Source of the DNA: JAKORR01 sp964608495
Lineage (GTDB): Bacteria > Armatimonadota > Zipacnadia > Zipacnadales > FEN-943
Length of the DNA: 14,401 nucleotides
Assembly (NCBI GenBank): GCA_964608495.1
Contig: CAZSOQ010000131.1
Span: 1 to 14,401, forward strand
Direction: 5' to 3'
The stretch's first letter is position 1; each line of letters starts with the position of its first letter. Position numbers and translations under genes: made by a program. The notes under the pieces are model-generated. The model saw only the letters and a program-made list of their open reading frames with translations, ran no database searches and was not told where the DNA came from. Of the stretch, positions 1 through 6,406 are shown piece after piece.

Positions 1-1102
1 CCTCCTCGCGGCCTGGTGGTGGGTCAGCCGGTGGGCGCGGGGGTGCGCCCTTCTGCTCGCCGCGCAGGTACACGGTGCGCACGGGGTAGTTGATCTCGAT
101 CCCCTCGGCGTCGAGGCGGGCCTTCAACGCCTTGATGAACTCGTGCCTCACCTGCCGCCGCGCACTGGGGTCGCCGATGCGCAGGGCCACGGTGAAGGTG
201 ATGTTCTCGGCCGCGAACTCGTCGAAGAGCACGAAGGGCTCCCAGTCGGGCAAGGCGCCGGGCGCGGTCTGCTGCACCGCCCGCGCCACCTCCAGGCAGA
301 CAGCCTCGACATGCTCGAGGTCGCTCTCATAGGACACACCGCAGGGCACGTAGACGGACATCTCGGGCTTGGGGAGACTGCGGTTGATGAGCACGCTGCT
401 GGCGAGGCGGCTGTTGGGCACGACGACGACGGTGTCGTCGAGGGTGCGGAGGCGGCAGTGGCGCCAGCCGATCTCGATGACCCAGCCGGCCTGACCGCCG
501 TCCAACTCGATGAAGTCGCCCCTGCTGACGGGCCGGTCCAGGGCCATCCAGATGCCGGCGAAGAAGTTGGCGAGGGTGTCCTGGAGGGCCAGGCCCACAC
601 CGAGGGACACCAGACCGACACCGGCAAGCAGCGCCGTGGCCTTGTAGCCGAGCTGGTCGAGGACGAGTAGCACGCCGACGACCAGCAGCGCGACCTGGCC
701 GATCTTGCGCAGGAGGTACAGGTAGGCGACGGCGGTGCGGTCGAGGGCGGCGCGGGCGACGTAGGCCTCGACGCCCAGGGTGAGCAGGCGGAGGGCGACG
801 AGGGTGGCAATAGCCGTGACCAGCGCCAGCGATAGGCGTGCGACGAGCACGCGCTGCTGGTCGGTGAGGGCCAGCTCGTTAATGGCGGCGTAGCCGGCGG
901 TAATGAGGATGCCCACCACGGCGAGAAGCGAGAAGGCACTGACGAGCCTGTCGTCCCACTTCTGAACGCCGGCCGCGCCATAGAAGGCGGCCGCGAGACG
1001 GGGTGCCAGCATGCGGACCATGAGGGCCACTAGGACGCCGGAGCCGAGGATGAACCCGGCCCTGGCCAGCGAGAGCATGAGCTCGGCAGGGGCAGTTTCC
1101 AC
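1..1102 (-). CDS. MscS-family small-conductance mechanosensitive ion channel (C-terminus cut by window edge)
   Basis: Inner-membrane channel expected to open under membrane tension and release solutes during hypo-osmotic shock. The frame is open from a GTG at 1102 to the left edge (367 codons, no stop), so the protein is 3'-partial. It shows four or five hydrophobic segments (roughly residues 8-28, 44-66, 76-100, 120-142, 146-175), the last two leading into the MscS pore helix and beta domain (GLALQDTLANFFAG, then GDFIEL). The family signature PNSRL falls near residues 228-232, followed by the alpha/beta cytoplasmic domain and a proline-rich tail that leaves the window. GTG 1102 is chosen because GAGGGG lies about 10 bases upstream; the ATG at 1078 has no ribosome site. 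It is divergent from the small membrane protein at 1199. Family call is firm; the subfamily is not known. Confidence 0.93.
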   Translation of the reverse strand, partial: METAPAELMLSLARAGFILGSGVLVALMVRMLAPRLAAAFYGAAGVQKWDDRLVSAFSLLAVVGILITAGYAAINELALTDQQRVLVARLSLALVTAIATLVALRLLTLGVEAYVARAALDRTAVAYLYLLRKIGQVALLVVGVLLVLDQLGYKATALLAGVGLVSLGVGLALQDTLANFFAGIWMALDRPVSRGDFIELDGGQAGWVIEIGWRHCRLRTLDDTVVVVPNSRLASSVLINRSLPKPEMSVYVPCGVSYESDLEHVEAVCLEVARAVQQTAPGALPDWEPFVLFDEFAAENITFTVALRIGDPSARRQVRHEFIKALKARLDAEGIEINYPVRTVYLRGEQKGAPPRPPADPPPGREE

Positions 1103-1145
1103 GATACACCGACCCCTCGGCAGACTGCAAGGTGCAGGAAGTACT

Positions 1146-1151
1146 ATTATA
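1146..1151 (-). promoter_or_regulatory. Candidate -10 box of the mscS-like gene in an AT-rich divergent promoter region
   Basis: The 96-base gap between the divergent genes holds one AT-rich island (about 1139-1155) in otherwise very GC-rich DNA. Read on the minus strand it contains a perfect TATAAT, about 44 bases upstream of the GTG start of the channel gene. Read on the plus strand the same island gives TATACT at 1148-1153, which could serve the gene at 1199. No good -35 hexamer is visible at 16-18 bases for either direction, so a non-consensus or activator-dependent promoter is possible. The position and the base-composition contrast are seen directly; promoter function is inferred. Confidence 0.45.
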
Positions 1152-1198
1152 CTGCATGGCAAGGTGCGCGCCGGCGAGAGGCCCGGCGAGGGTGCGCC

Positions 1199-1573
1199 AT
1201 GATGGATCTGCTGAAGCTGGTCGCTTTCTGGGCCGTGTCGCTGACGGTGAGCCTGGGGCTGCTGACCGCCGTCACCGAGGGGGCCCTGGTCGTGGCCGCC
1301 GTGCCGCGGCGAGGGCTGCGGTGGTCGTTGCTGAACGCGGGTCTGAACCTGGTGTGGCTGGTGGTCGTCGGGCTGGTCCTGGCGATCGCGGCGGCCCCGC
1401 CGCCCGTGGCGGTGGGCGCCATCCTGCTCACCAGCCCCGTGGCCTTCGTCCTCCTGGCGAAGGTCCTGCACCGGGCCTCGGTGGGGAAGGCGATGCTGGT
1501 CGTGCTGACGTCGGCCTTGCTCGCCTTCGTGTTCGTGATGACGGTGCTGCGCGTGGGGGCCTACTTCGAGTAG
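1199..1573 (+). CDS. Small four-helix membrane protein of unknown function
   Basis: Not recognised as a named family. The 124-residue product is very hydrophobic with four predicted membrane helices, at about residues 5-32, 43-66, 70-86 and 95-117. They are linked by short charged turns (RRGLR, KVLHRASVGK), and few charged residues lie within the helices. No catalytic motif is visible. Two ATGs stand side by side (1199 and 1202), with GAGGG about seven bases upstream of the first. Codon use is strongly G/C in third positions, as in neighbouring genes, which supports real coding. It is divergent from the MscS-family channel, and its stop codon lies inside a hairpin shared with the convergent end of miaA. 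A partner role in membrane stress is only a guess from position. Confidence 0.8.
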   Translation: MMDLLKLVAFWAVSLTVSLGLLTAVTEGALVVAAVPRRGLRWSLLNAGLNLVWLVVVGLVLAIAAAPPPVAVGAILLTSPVAFVLLAKVLHRASVGKAMLVVLTSALLAFVFVMTVLRVGAYFE

Positions 1574-1589
1574 GCAGGCCTCGCGGCCT
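1559..1589. terminator. Tandem hairpins between convergent gene ends (candidate bidirectional terminator)
   Basis: Two hairpins stand back to back. The first has a perfect 7-bp stem (GCCTACT / AGTAGGC, 1559-1575) with a TCG loop and contains the TAG stop of the small membrane protein. The second has a perfect 5-bp stem (AGGCC / GGCCT, 1576-1589) with a TCGC loop and ends on the miaA stop codon. No long T run follows on either side, so this is not a textbook intrinsic terminator. The placement between two converging genes only 15 bases apart supports the call. Confidence 0.5.
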
Positions 1590-2605
1590 CAGACGTCCCG
1601 GCCCGACAGCAGGCGCCGAGCTGCACGCGTCAGGACCAGGGCCACCGCGCCGAAGTCCATCGCCGTCTCCCAGCTCAGCCAGCGCAGGCCCGGCTCGCGT
1701 TTCCACCACGTCACCTGGCGCTTGGCGAATCTGCGGGTGTCGCGCTTGGTGCGGCGGACTGCCTCGTCCAGGGTCTCCTCGCCGCGCAGGTGGGCGGCCA
1801 GATGCCGGTAGCCCAGGGCCTGCAGGGCCGTGCTGCCGGGCCGCAGGCGCGTCAGCACCCCCCGCACCTCGTCTACCCAGCCCGCCGCGAGCATGCGGTC
1901 CACGCGGTCGTCGAGGCGGCGGTATAGCACGGGGCGCGGGCAGAGCAGCCCGTAGGACTCGTGGCGGTAGCGGGGGGAGGTCTGCGGGGCGCGGCCCCGG
2001 GCCTCGGCCAGCGGCAGGCCGGTGAGGGTGACGATCTCGAGCGCGCGAAGGACGCGGCGCGGGTTGGGCAGCTCGACCTGGGTCGCGGCGGACGGGTCCG
2101 CGGCCAGCAGCTCCCCGATCAGCGGCTCGAGGCCCTCGACGGCCAAGCGGGCCTCGAGGCGCTCGCGCAGGGCCGTGGCGTCGGCGTAGTCGGTGCGCGG
2201 CAGCGAGAAGCCGTGGAGCAGCGCCCGGACGTAGAGGCCCGTGCCGCCGCAGAGGATGGGCAGGTACCCGCGGGCGGCGATGTCCTCGATGGCCGCCGAG
2301 GCGTCGGTCAGGAAGCGGGCGAGGCTGTAGGGCTCCTCGGGCGGGATGAGGTCCAGCAGGTGGAAGCGGGCGAGGCGCTGCTCGGCGGGCGTGGGCTTGG
2401 CGGTGCCGATGTCCATGCCTCGGTAGACGGCCATGGAGTCGGCCGAGACGATCTCAGCCGGGATGCGCGCCGCGACCGCCAGGGCCAGCGCCGTCTTGCC
2501 CGTGGTCGTGGGGCCGCCGATGACCAGCAGAGGGATTCGCGCGTCGCGGGCGCCGGGATGGCCGGGCTGGGCTGCTTGGTTCGCCGCCTCGCGGACCTGG
2601 TTCAT
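1589..2605 (-). CDS. miaA: tRNA dimethylallyltransferase (MiaA)
   Basis: Transfers a dimethylallyl group from DMAPP to the N6 of A37 in tRNAs that read codons starting with U, the first step of the ms2i6A pathway; cytoplasmic. With the chosen start the protein has 338 residues, slightly long for the family. Visible motifs: P-loop GPTTTGKT at 31-38, DSMAVYRGMDIGTAKP from 56 (catalytic Asp56; the usual Gln two residues before Tyr is Ala), GGTGLY at 120-125, and the C-terminal ARRFAKRQVTWWKRE-like stretch typical of MiaA. The ATG at 2605 is preferred: GGGGAG sits just upstream, though the spacing is short. The frame can be extended to an ATG at 2668, but that adds 21 Arg/Pro-rich residues with no family similarity. 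It converges on the small membrane protein gene. Confidence 0.96.
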   Translation of the reverse strand: MNQVREAANQAAQPGHPGARDARIPLLVIGGPTTTGKTALALAVAARIPAEIVSADSMAVYRGMDIGTAKPTPAEQRLARFHLLDLIPPEEPYSLARFLTDASAAIEDIAARGYLPILCGGTGLYVRALLHGFSLPRTDYADATALRERLEARLAVEGLEPLIGELLAADPSAATQVELPNPRRVLRALEIVTLTGLPLAEARGRAPQTSPRYRHESYGLLCPRPVLYRRLDDRVDRMLAAGWVDEVRGVLTRLRPGSTALQALGYRHLAAHLRGEETLDEAVRRTKRDTRRFAKRQVTWWKREPGLRWLSWETAMDFGAVALVLTRAARRLLSGRDV

Positions 2606-2708
2606 CGCTCCCCAGCTTACAGACCGAGGACGGCGCGGGCAACCGTGGAGGTGGCGCGTCTGGGGCATTGAACGTACTGGCCCTTCTGCCGGCTCGCCGC
2701 GGCGCCAG

Positions 2709-2741
2709 CCCCCGGGAAGCGCTGACGCTCCGGCCCGGGGG
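2709..2741. repeat. Compound palindrome in the miaA / methyltransferase gap (REP-like element or hairpin)
   Basis: Outer arms CCCCCGGG (2709-2716) and CCCGGGGG (2734-2741) are perfect 8-bp inverted copies. Between them lies a second perfect hairpin, AGCG-CTGA-CGCT (2718-2729). The element stands in the 184-base gap between two divergent genes, so it cannot terminate either of them in the normal sense. A short GC-rich palindrome with a nested hairpin resembles dispersed intergenic (REP-type) repeats of high-GC bacteria. Only one copy is present in this window, so repeat status is inferred. I see no convincing promoter or small gene in the rest of the gap. Confidence 0.45.
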
Positions 2742-2789
2742 TTGATTGGGCCCAGAAAAGGGCAGATGGGTCGAGCGAGGGCGAGGTCA

Positions 2790-3470
2790 ATGGGAGAGAA
2801 CGGGCCGAAATGGGACTTCGATGAATGGGCCGATCGCTACGACGAGGCAGTGGCTGGCGATTGCCCCTACTACGAGCGGTATGAGGACGTACTGGACGCG
2901 GTTGTGGAGATCGCCGGCGTCGTGCCTGGCAAGGCCGTCCTTGACATAGGCACCGGGACCGGGAACCTCGCCCTGCGATGTCTCGCGCGGGGCGCTGCGG
3001 TTGTTGGCCTGGACCCATCGGAACCGATGCTGGCCAGGGCTCGCCAGAAGGCCCCATCGGGCGCAAGCATTGAGTTCAAGCGCGTTGATGAGCCCTTTGT
3101 GAACATCCCCTATCCCGACGGGGCCTTTGACGCCGTGGTCAGCACGTATGCGTACCACCACGTACCCCATAGCCGGAAGCCTGAGAGCGTTCGCGAGATG
3201 GTACGCGTACTCAAGCCCGCCGGGACCTGGGCGCTGGGGGACGTGGTCTTCGAGGACGCGCAGGCCGAGCGAAGGGCGTTGCGGGAGCACGACTGGCTGG
3301 AGGAAGAGTGGTTCGCCCGGATCGGCGAACTACGGCCGCTGTTGGCGGCCTTTGGGATGGAGCTGAGCGCGCGTCAGTTCACCGCAGTCACCTGGGTTGT
3401 GTGGGCTACCAAGCCTGCAGGGCAGTCGGCTCTGCGCCGTGAACAGCCAGGTGACTTTGGCCAGCGGTGA
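2790..3470 (+). CDS. Class I SAM-dependent methyltransferase, YrrT-like
   Basis: Cytoplasmic methyltransferase; the substrate is unknown. The 226-residue protein opens with FDEWADRYD (10-18). SAM motif I is LDIGTGTGNL at 51-60, an acidic strand end is GLDPSE at 73-78, then STYAYHH at 118-124, VFED at 153-156 and a closing TWVVWATKP. This pattern follows the Bacillus YrrT family, which in Firmicutes sits with methionine/cysteine recycling genes; none are nearby here. ATG 2790 is chosen because the family N-terminus starts there and a GAGG lies just upstream; ATG 2766 is an alternative. Third-position A/T codons (GAT, GAA, GCT, GTT) are clearly commoner than in the flanking genes, a possible sign of transfer. 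Divergent from miaA and convergent with the ceramidase-like gene. Confidence 0.88.
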   Translation: MGENGPKWDFDEWADRYDEAVAGDCPYYERYEDVLDAVVEIAGVVPGKAVLDIGTGTGNLALRCLARGAAVVGLDPSEPMLARARQKAPSGASIEFKRVDEPFVNIPYPDGAFDAVVSTYAYHHVPHSRKPESVREMVRVLKPAGTWALGDVVFEDAQAERRALREHDWLEEEWFARIGELRPLLAAFGMELSARQFTAVTWVVWATKPAGQSALRREQPGDFGQR

Positions 3471-3506
3471 AGGGCGACGGCTCACGCGGTCAGCTTCACG
3501 TGGCCA
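3458..3506. terminator. Inverted repeat over both stop codons of converging genes (candidate bidirectional terminator)
   Basis: TGGCCA (3458-3463) plus GTGAAG (3467-3472) pair with CTTCAC (3494-3499) plus TGGCCA (3501-3506). That gives 12 base pairs in two helices, separated by a 3-versus-1-base internal loop, around a 21-base apical loop. The left arm holds the TGA of the methyltransferase and the right arm holds the TGA of the ceramidase-like gene. No T run follows. The symmetry is directly visible; a role in transcription ending is inferred from the convergent setting and the 25-base gap. Confidence 0.42.
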
Positions 3507-4803
3507 CCCAGAGGCCCCGCAGCAGGCGCGCCGCCGTCTCGGTCCAGAGCTCCGCAGTGCCTGGCGTTGCCTTGGAGACCGTCGCGAGGCGCGTCTCGTA
3601 GCTGCCCTCTTTGAGCGCCCTGTCGGTGGGGATGTAGCCGGCCCAGTCGTTGGCGAGCTCGATGACCATGGTGCGGGGGAAGGGCGACAGGCGCTTGAGG
3701 GCGAGGCCGATCTCGACGAAGATCTCGCCCGGGAGGCCGACGATGCCCAGGTCGCCGATGCGCAGAGCCTGGATGGGCACGGGGCGCTGGACGGGCTCCT
3801 GGGCGAGGAGCATGAGCTCGCCGGCATAGACCCACTCGCGATTGCCGGGCTGGGGCGGGCCTTCGAGCAGGAGGCGGGCCTGCTCCATCTGCTCGGGCGT
3901 GGCCTCGCGGCGCGTGAAGGGGACTTCCGCCCAGGCGGCGCCGAGGGGCGGGTCGTCCGACCACTCGCGGAGGTTCTGCCACTGCCGGTGGGCCTCGGAG
4001 GCCAGGAGCTTGCCCACGCGCTCGATGTGGAAGAAGGGGCTCACGGGAGGCCAGGGCGGCAGGTCGGTGTCTATCCAGAAGATGTCTCCGCAGGTGCCGT
4101 TGGCATAGAGGGTGCGGAAGTCGCCGCCCATCATATGGCAAAGCTCGCGGCGGAGGACGCCGGAGTAGTCGGCGCTGATGCTGAGCGAAGACGGCGTGCC
4201 CACGTAGTGCAGCGCGAAGTTGACGAAGCCCCAGCGCGGGGCGAGGGTGTCGGGCGAGGCGAAGGCCGCCAGGATCAGCTCGGGGTCGTCCGGGGCGGCC
4301 TGACGCACGCGCTCCGCGCTGCCGGGCGCCGGATGCATGAGCACCGTGCCGTCGTTCATGTGCCAGCGACGGTTGTGCGAGACCTCGGGGCAGCGGCCCG
4401 AGGCATGGCCCATGGTCACGGGCTCGAGACGGAGCTGAGCCAGACGGACAGCGTCGGCGGCCTTGTACATGATCCACTCCATGTAGCGATCGTCGCGGAG
4501 GGTGTTGAAAAGGCTTCGAGTGGCCGGGCCCTGGTGAGTGTGGGTGCAGGAGATCAGGAGGTGGTCGCCGGGGATGCCGGTCAACTCGCTGGCCCGGGCG
4601 CGCAGCTTGTCCAGGTCCTCGCGCACGACCATGACGATGTCGAGAACGACGATGGCGATCTGCCGCTCGCCGTCGTCGGCGACGAGGGCGGTGGCCTCCA
4701 GGCGGTCGTGGATGTCCTGGGCGATGCGCTTCTCGAAGTACCCGCAGACCTCGATCCCCAGGGGCGGGGTGATGTCCACGCTCTCGATACCCACTCTCAG
4801 CAC
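3496..4803 (-). CDS. Neutral/alkaline ceramidase-like zinc amidohydrolase, no signal peptide
   Basis: Resembles the N-terminal catalytic domain of neutral/alkaline non-lysosomal ceramidases, zinc amidases that cleave an N-acyl bond. Seen in the 435-residue protein: VDITPPLG at 9-16, CTHTHQGP at 86-93 (His88 and His90), FALHYVGT around His199, NGTCGDI at 235-241, PGEIF with Glu360, and ANDWAGYIPT with Tyr390. These line up with the zinc ligands His97, His204, Glu411 and Tyr448 described for the Pseudomonas enzyme. It is shorter than true ceramidases, lacking their C-terminal Ig-like domain, and has no signal peptide, so it is probably cytoplasmic. The start is GTG 4803, set by a perfect AAGGAGG. 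It is last in the minus-strand cluster. The substrate may be an N-acylated sugar or lipid; ceramide is not established. Confidence 0.85.
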   Translation of the reverse strand: MLRVGIESVDITPPLGIEVCGYFEKRIAQDIHDRLEATALVADDGERQIAIVVLDIVMVVREDLDKLRARASELTGIPGDHLLISCTHTHQGPATRSLFNTLRDDRYMEWIMYKAADAVRLAQLRLEPVTMGHASGRCPEVSHNRRWHMNDGTVLMHPAPGSAERVRQAAPDDPELILAAFASPDTLAPRWGFVNFALHYVGTPSSLSISADYSGVLRRELCHMMGGDFRTLYANGTCGDIFWIDTDLPPWPPVSPFFHIERVGKLLASEAHRQWQNLREWSDDPPLGAAWAEVPFTRREATPEQMEQARLLLEGPPQPGNREWVYAGELMLLAQEPVQRPVPIQALRIGDLGIVGLPGEIFVEIGLALKRLSPFPRTMVIELANDWAGYIPTDRALKEGSYETRLATVSKATPGTAELWTETAARLLRGLWVAT

Positions 4804-4811
4804 TTGGGTCG

Positions 4812-4818
4812 CCTCCTT
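4812..4818 (-). promoter_or_regulatory. Strong ribosome binding site that fixes the GTG start of the ceramidase-like gene
   Basis: A perfect AAGGAGG lies eight bases before the GTG at 4803. The longer reading from a TTG at 4821 would place this site inside the coding sequence, so the shorter form is preferred. The remaining upstream gap (to 4935) contains a 7-bp imperfect hairpin at 4920-4936 just after the stop of the preceding gene, and nothing else that I can support. Confidence 0.8.
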
Positions 4819-4935
4819 CAAGGCAGGGGCTGGTGCGGCCGGCCGTCGGCGGGGTAGTTCATGGGGAAGAGCTGGGGACCTTCCGCGGCGTTGTGGGGAG
4901 CGTGGGCAATCGGGGCGGCGCCAGGCGAGGCTTGG

Positions 4936-5991
4936 CTAGGCGTAGACGCCGAACTCGCGCACGGCGTCGAACATGGCGAGCACGTTCTCGACAGGCGTCT
5001 CCTCGAGGATGTAGTCGTGGCTGGCGCCTGCCACGTACCCGCCGCCGGGCATCATGATCGCCAGAACCTCGCGGGTCCGCTCGCGCACGAGGTCGGGCGT
5101 GCCCTCGATGAGGACGTGCTGGGAATCGATGGCGCCGTTGAACAGGATACTGTCGCCGAAGTCGGCCTTCAGGCGCGCCAGGCCCATGCCGGTGCAGCAG
5201 GGCTGGATGGCATGAACGCCGTCCAGGCCGGCCTCGATCATGGCGGGCAGCAGCTCGCGGAAGCCGCCGCAGCAGTGGAGCATTGCCTTGAGGCCGTAGG
5301 CGTGGCCGAGGTCGGTGAGGCGCTTGAGGTGGGGGAGCATGAAGCGGCGGAAGAGGCCCTCGCCCAGCAGCGGGCCGGTCTGGCCGCCGAAGTCGTTGCC
5401 GATGAAGAAGATGTCCATCACGTCGGCGGCGGCCTCGAAGATGCGCTCGCTGACGGCGGCGTAGTAGTCCACGAGATGCTGCAGCACGGCGTCCACGAGG
5501 ACGGGATGGTCGTGCATCTTGTAGTACAGCCCCTCGATGCCGAGCAGGTCTATCGCGTCGTGCCAGAAGGGCGACCAGTCGCCGCCGAGCACCGCGTACT
5601 CGCCGGCCCACTGCTCAGCCTCGGCGCGAAGGCCGGAGGGGTCCATCCAGGCGGGATCGGGCCAGGGATAGGCGTGGACTCCGTCGAGGCCGGCGTCGGC
5701 CAGCGGATGCGCGAGGGGCTGGCCGTAGCCCAGGCCGTGGCGCTCGATGCCGAAGGGCGTGCGGCAGGTGGCGTCCGGGTGCCGCAGGGCGACGTCCGGG
5801 CCGACGTAAGTGGCGTAGAGGCGGCGGAAGTCGTCGCCGAAGCGCAGGCGGAGGGCCTCGTCGTCCTCCAGGCCGAGGTGCGACTTGGCCTTCCGCCAGA
5901 ACTCGGGCGACGAGCCACACCAGACGGGGACGCGGTCGGGCTCGCGGTGCTCGAAGGCGGTGAGAACGCGTTCGCGGGACGTCATCGGCAT
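4936..5991 (-). CDS. Uroporphyrinogen decarboxylase family protein 1 (not a heme enzyme)
   Basis: A 351-residue TIM-barrel protein of the URO-D superfamily. It opens with the family stretch FEHREPDRVPVW and lacks the RQAGRY-type arginine motif of true HemE, so heme synthesis is unlikely. It carries HCCGG at 239-243, matching the HxCG zinc motif of MtaA/MtbA cobalamin methyltransferases. The C-terminal third-ligand Cys region reads GASHDY (322-327) with no Cys. Cys265 and Cys266 (QPCCTG) are extra. The frame opens at ATG 6000, but GGAGGG (6001-6006) directly abuts that codon and is correctly spaced nine bases from ATG 5991, which is used here. It lies 42 bases after rhaM, in the same direction. 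Likely a cytoplasmic enzyme; methyl transfer or decarboxylation is possible but unproven. Confidence 0.88.
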   Translation of the reverse strand: MPMTSRERVLTAFEHREPDRVPVWCGSSPEFWRKAKSHLGLEDDEALRLRFGDDFRRLYATYVGPDVALRHPDATCRTPFGIERHGLGYGQPLAHPLADAGLDGVHAYPWPDPAWMDPSGLRAEAEQWAGEYAVLGGDWSPFWHDAIDLLGIEGLYYKMHDHPVLVDAVLQHLVDYYAAVSERIFEAAADVMDIFFIGNDFGGQTGPLLGEGLFRRFMLPHLKRLTDLGHAYGLKAMLHCCGGFRELLPAMIEAGLDGVHAIQPCCTGMGLARLKADFGDSILFNGAIDSQHVLIEGTPDLVRERTREVLAIMMPGGGYVAGASHDYILEETPVENVLAMFDAVREFGVYA

Positions 5992-6033
5992 GGCCACCAT
6001 CCCTCCGGCGCGGCGCCTGGAGCGCGCGCGGCG

Positions 6034-6357
6034 TCAGTCGGTGTGGAAGACCTCCTCCATGTCCGCCCACCATTCGTCCTCGCCGGCCGTGGCCACGGAC
6101 TGCTGGCAGGGCTTGCACACGGCCCACCACTCCTGGGTGGTCGGATCGGCAGCCATCTTGGCCATGTCCGCCTCGTAGTCGTCGCCCACGTACTCGAAGT
6201 AGCTGAACAGGTAGCCGTCGCGGTAGAAGATGGTGTAGTTGCGGATGTTGCACTGGCGGATCATGTCCAGAACGGCAGGCCAGACGGCGGCGTGGAGCCG
6301 CTTGTACTCCTCGATCTTCTCGGGCCTGACCCTGATGACCGAGCCGTAACGTCGCAT
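6034..6357 (-). CDS. rhaM: L-rhamnose mutarotase (RhaM family)
   Basis: Interconverts the alpha and beta anomers of L-rhamnose, or a related deoxysugar, in the cytoplasm so that the isomerase or dehydrogenase receives its anomer. The 107-residue length matches the family (about 104). Residues that align with the E. coli enzyme are visible: Tyr18 and His22 in EYKRLHAAVWP, NYTIF around Tyr41, the tandem Trp77-Trp78 in QEWWAV, and the family ending EVFHTD. Start ATG 6357 has GGAGG seven or eight bases upstream; a longer open frame in the same register has no family similarity. It sits between the two URO-D-family genes in one run of minus-strand genes with short spacers (49 and 42 bases), so co-transcription is likely. 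No rhamnose kinase, isomerase or aldolase is in this window. Confidence 0.92.
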   Translation of the reverse strand: MRRYGSVIRVRPEKIEEYKRLHAAVWPAVLDMIRQCNIRNYTIFYRDGYLFSYFEYVGDDYEADMAKMAADPTTQEWWAVCKPCQQSVATAGEDEWWADMEEVFHTD

Positions 6358-6406
6358 GGTCTGTCCTCCCGTGCCTGGGCCGGATCGGCGGGGCGCGCCA
6401 GCCGGG

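Noticed and set aside
2606..2668. Longer miaA start at ATG 2668
   Set aside because: The extra 21 residues are Arg/Pro-rich without family similarity, and the upstream ribosome site is weak and about 12 bases away.
3397..4857. A 486-codon open frame on the plus strand opposite the ceramidase-like gene
   Set aside because: Low-complexity Gly/Val/Ala/Glu product, antisense to a gene whose zinc-site residues are visible.
4804..4935. Open frame on the minus strand ending just before the ceramidase-like start
   Set aside because: It has no good start with a ribosome site, is short, and shows no recognisable motif. A frameshifted tail of URO-D protein 1 was considered, but that protein ends at the normal family C-terminus.
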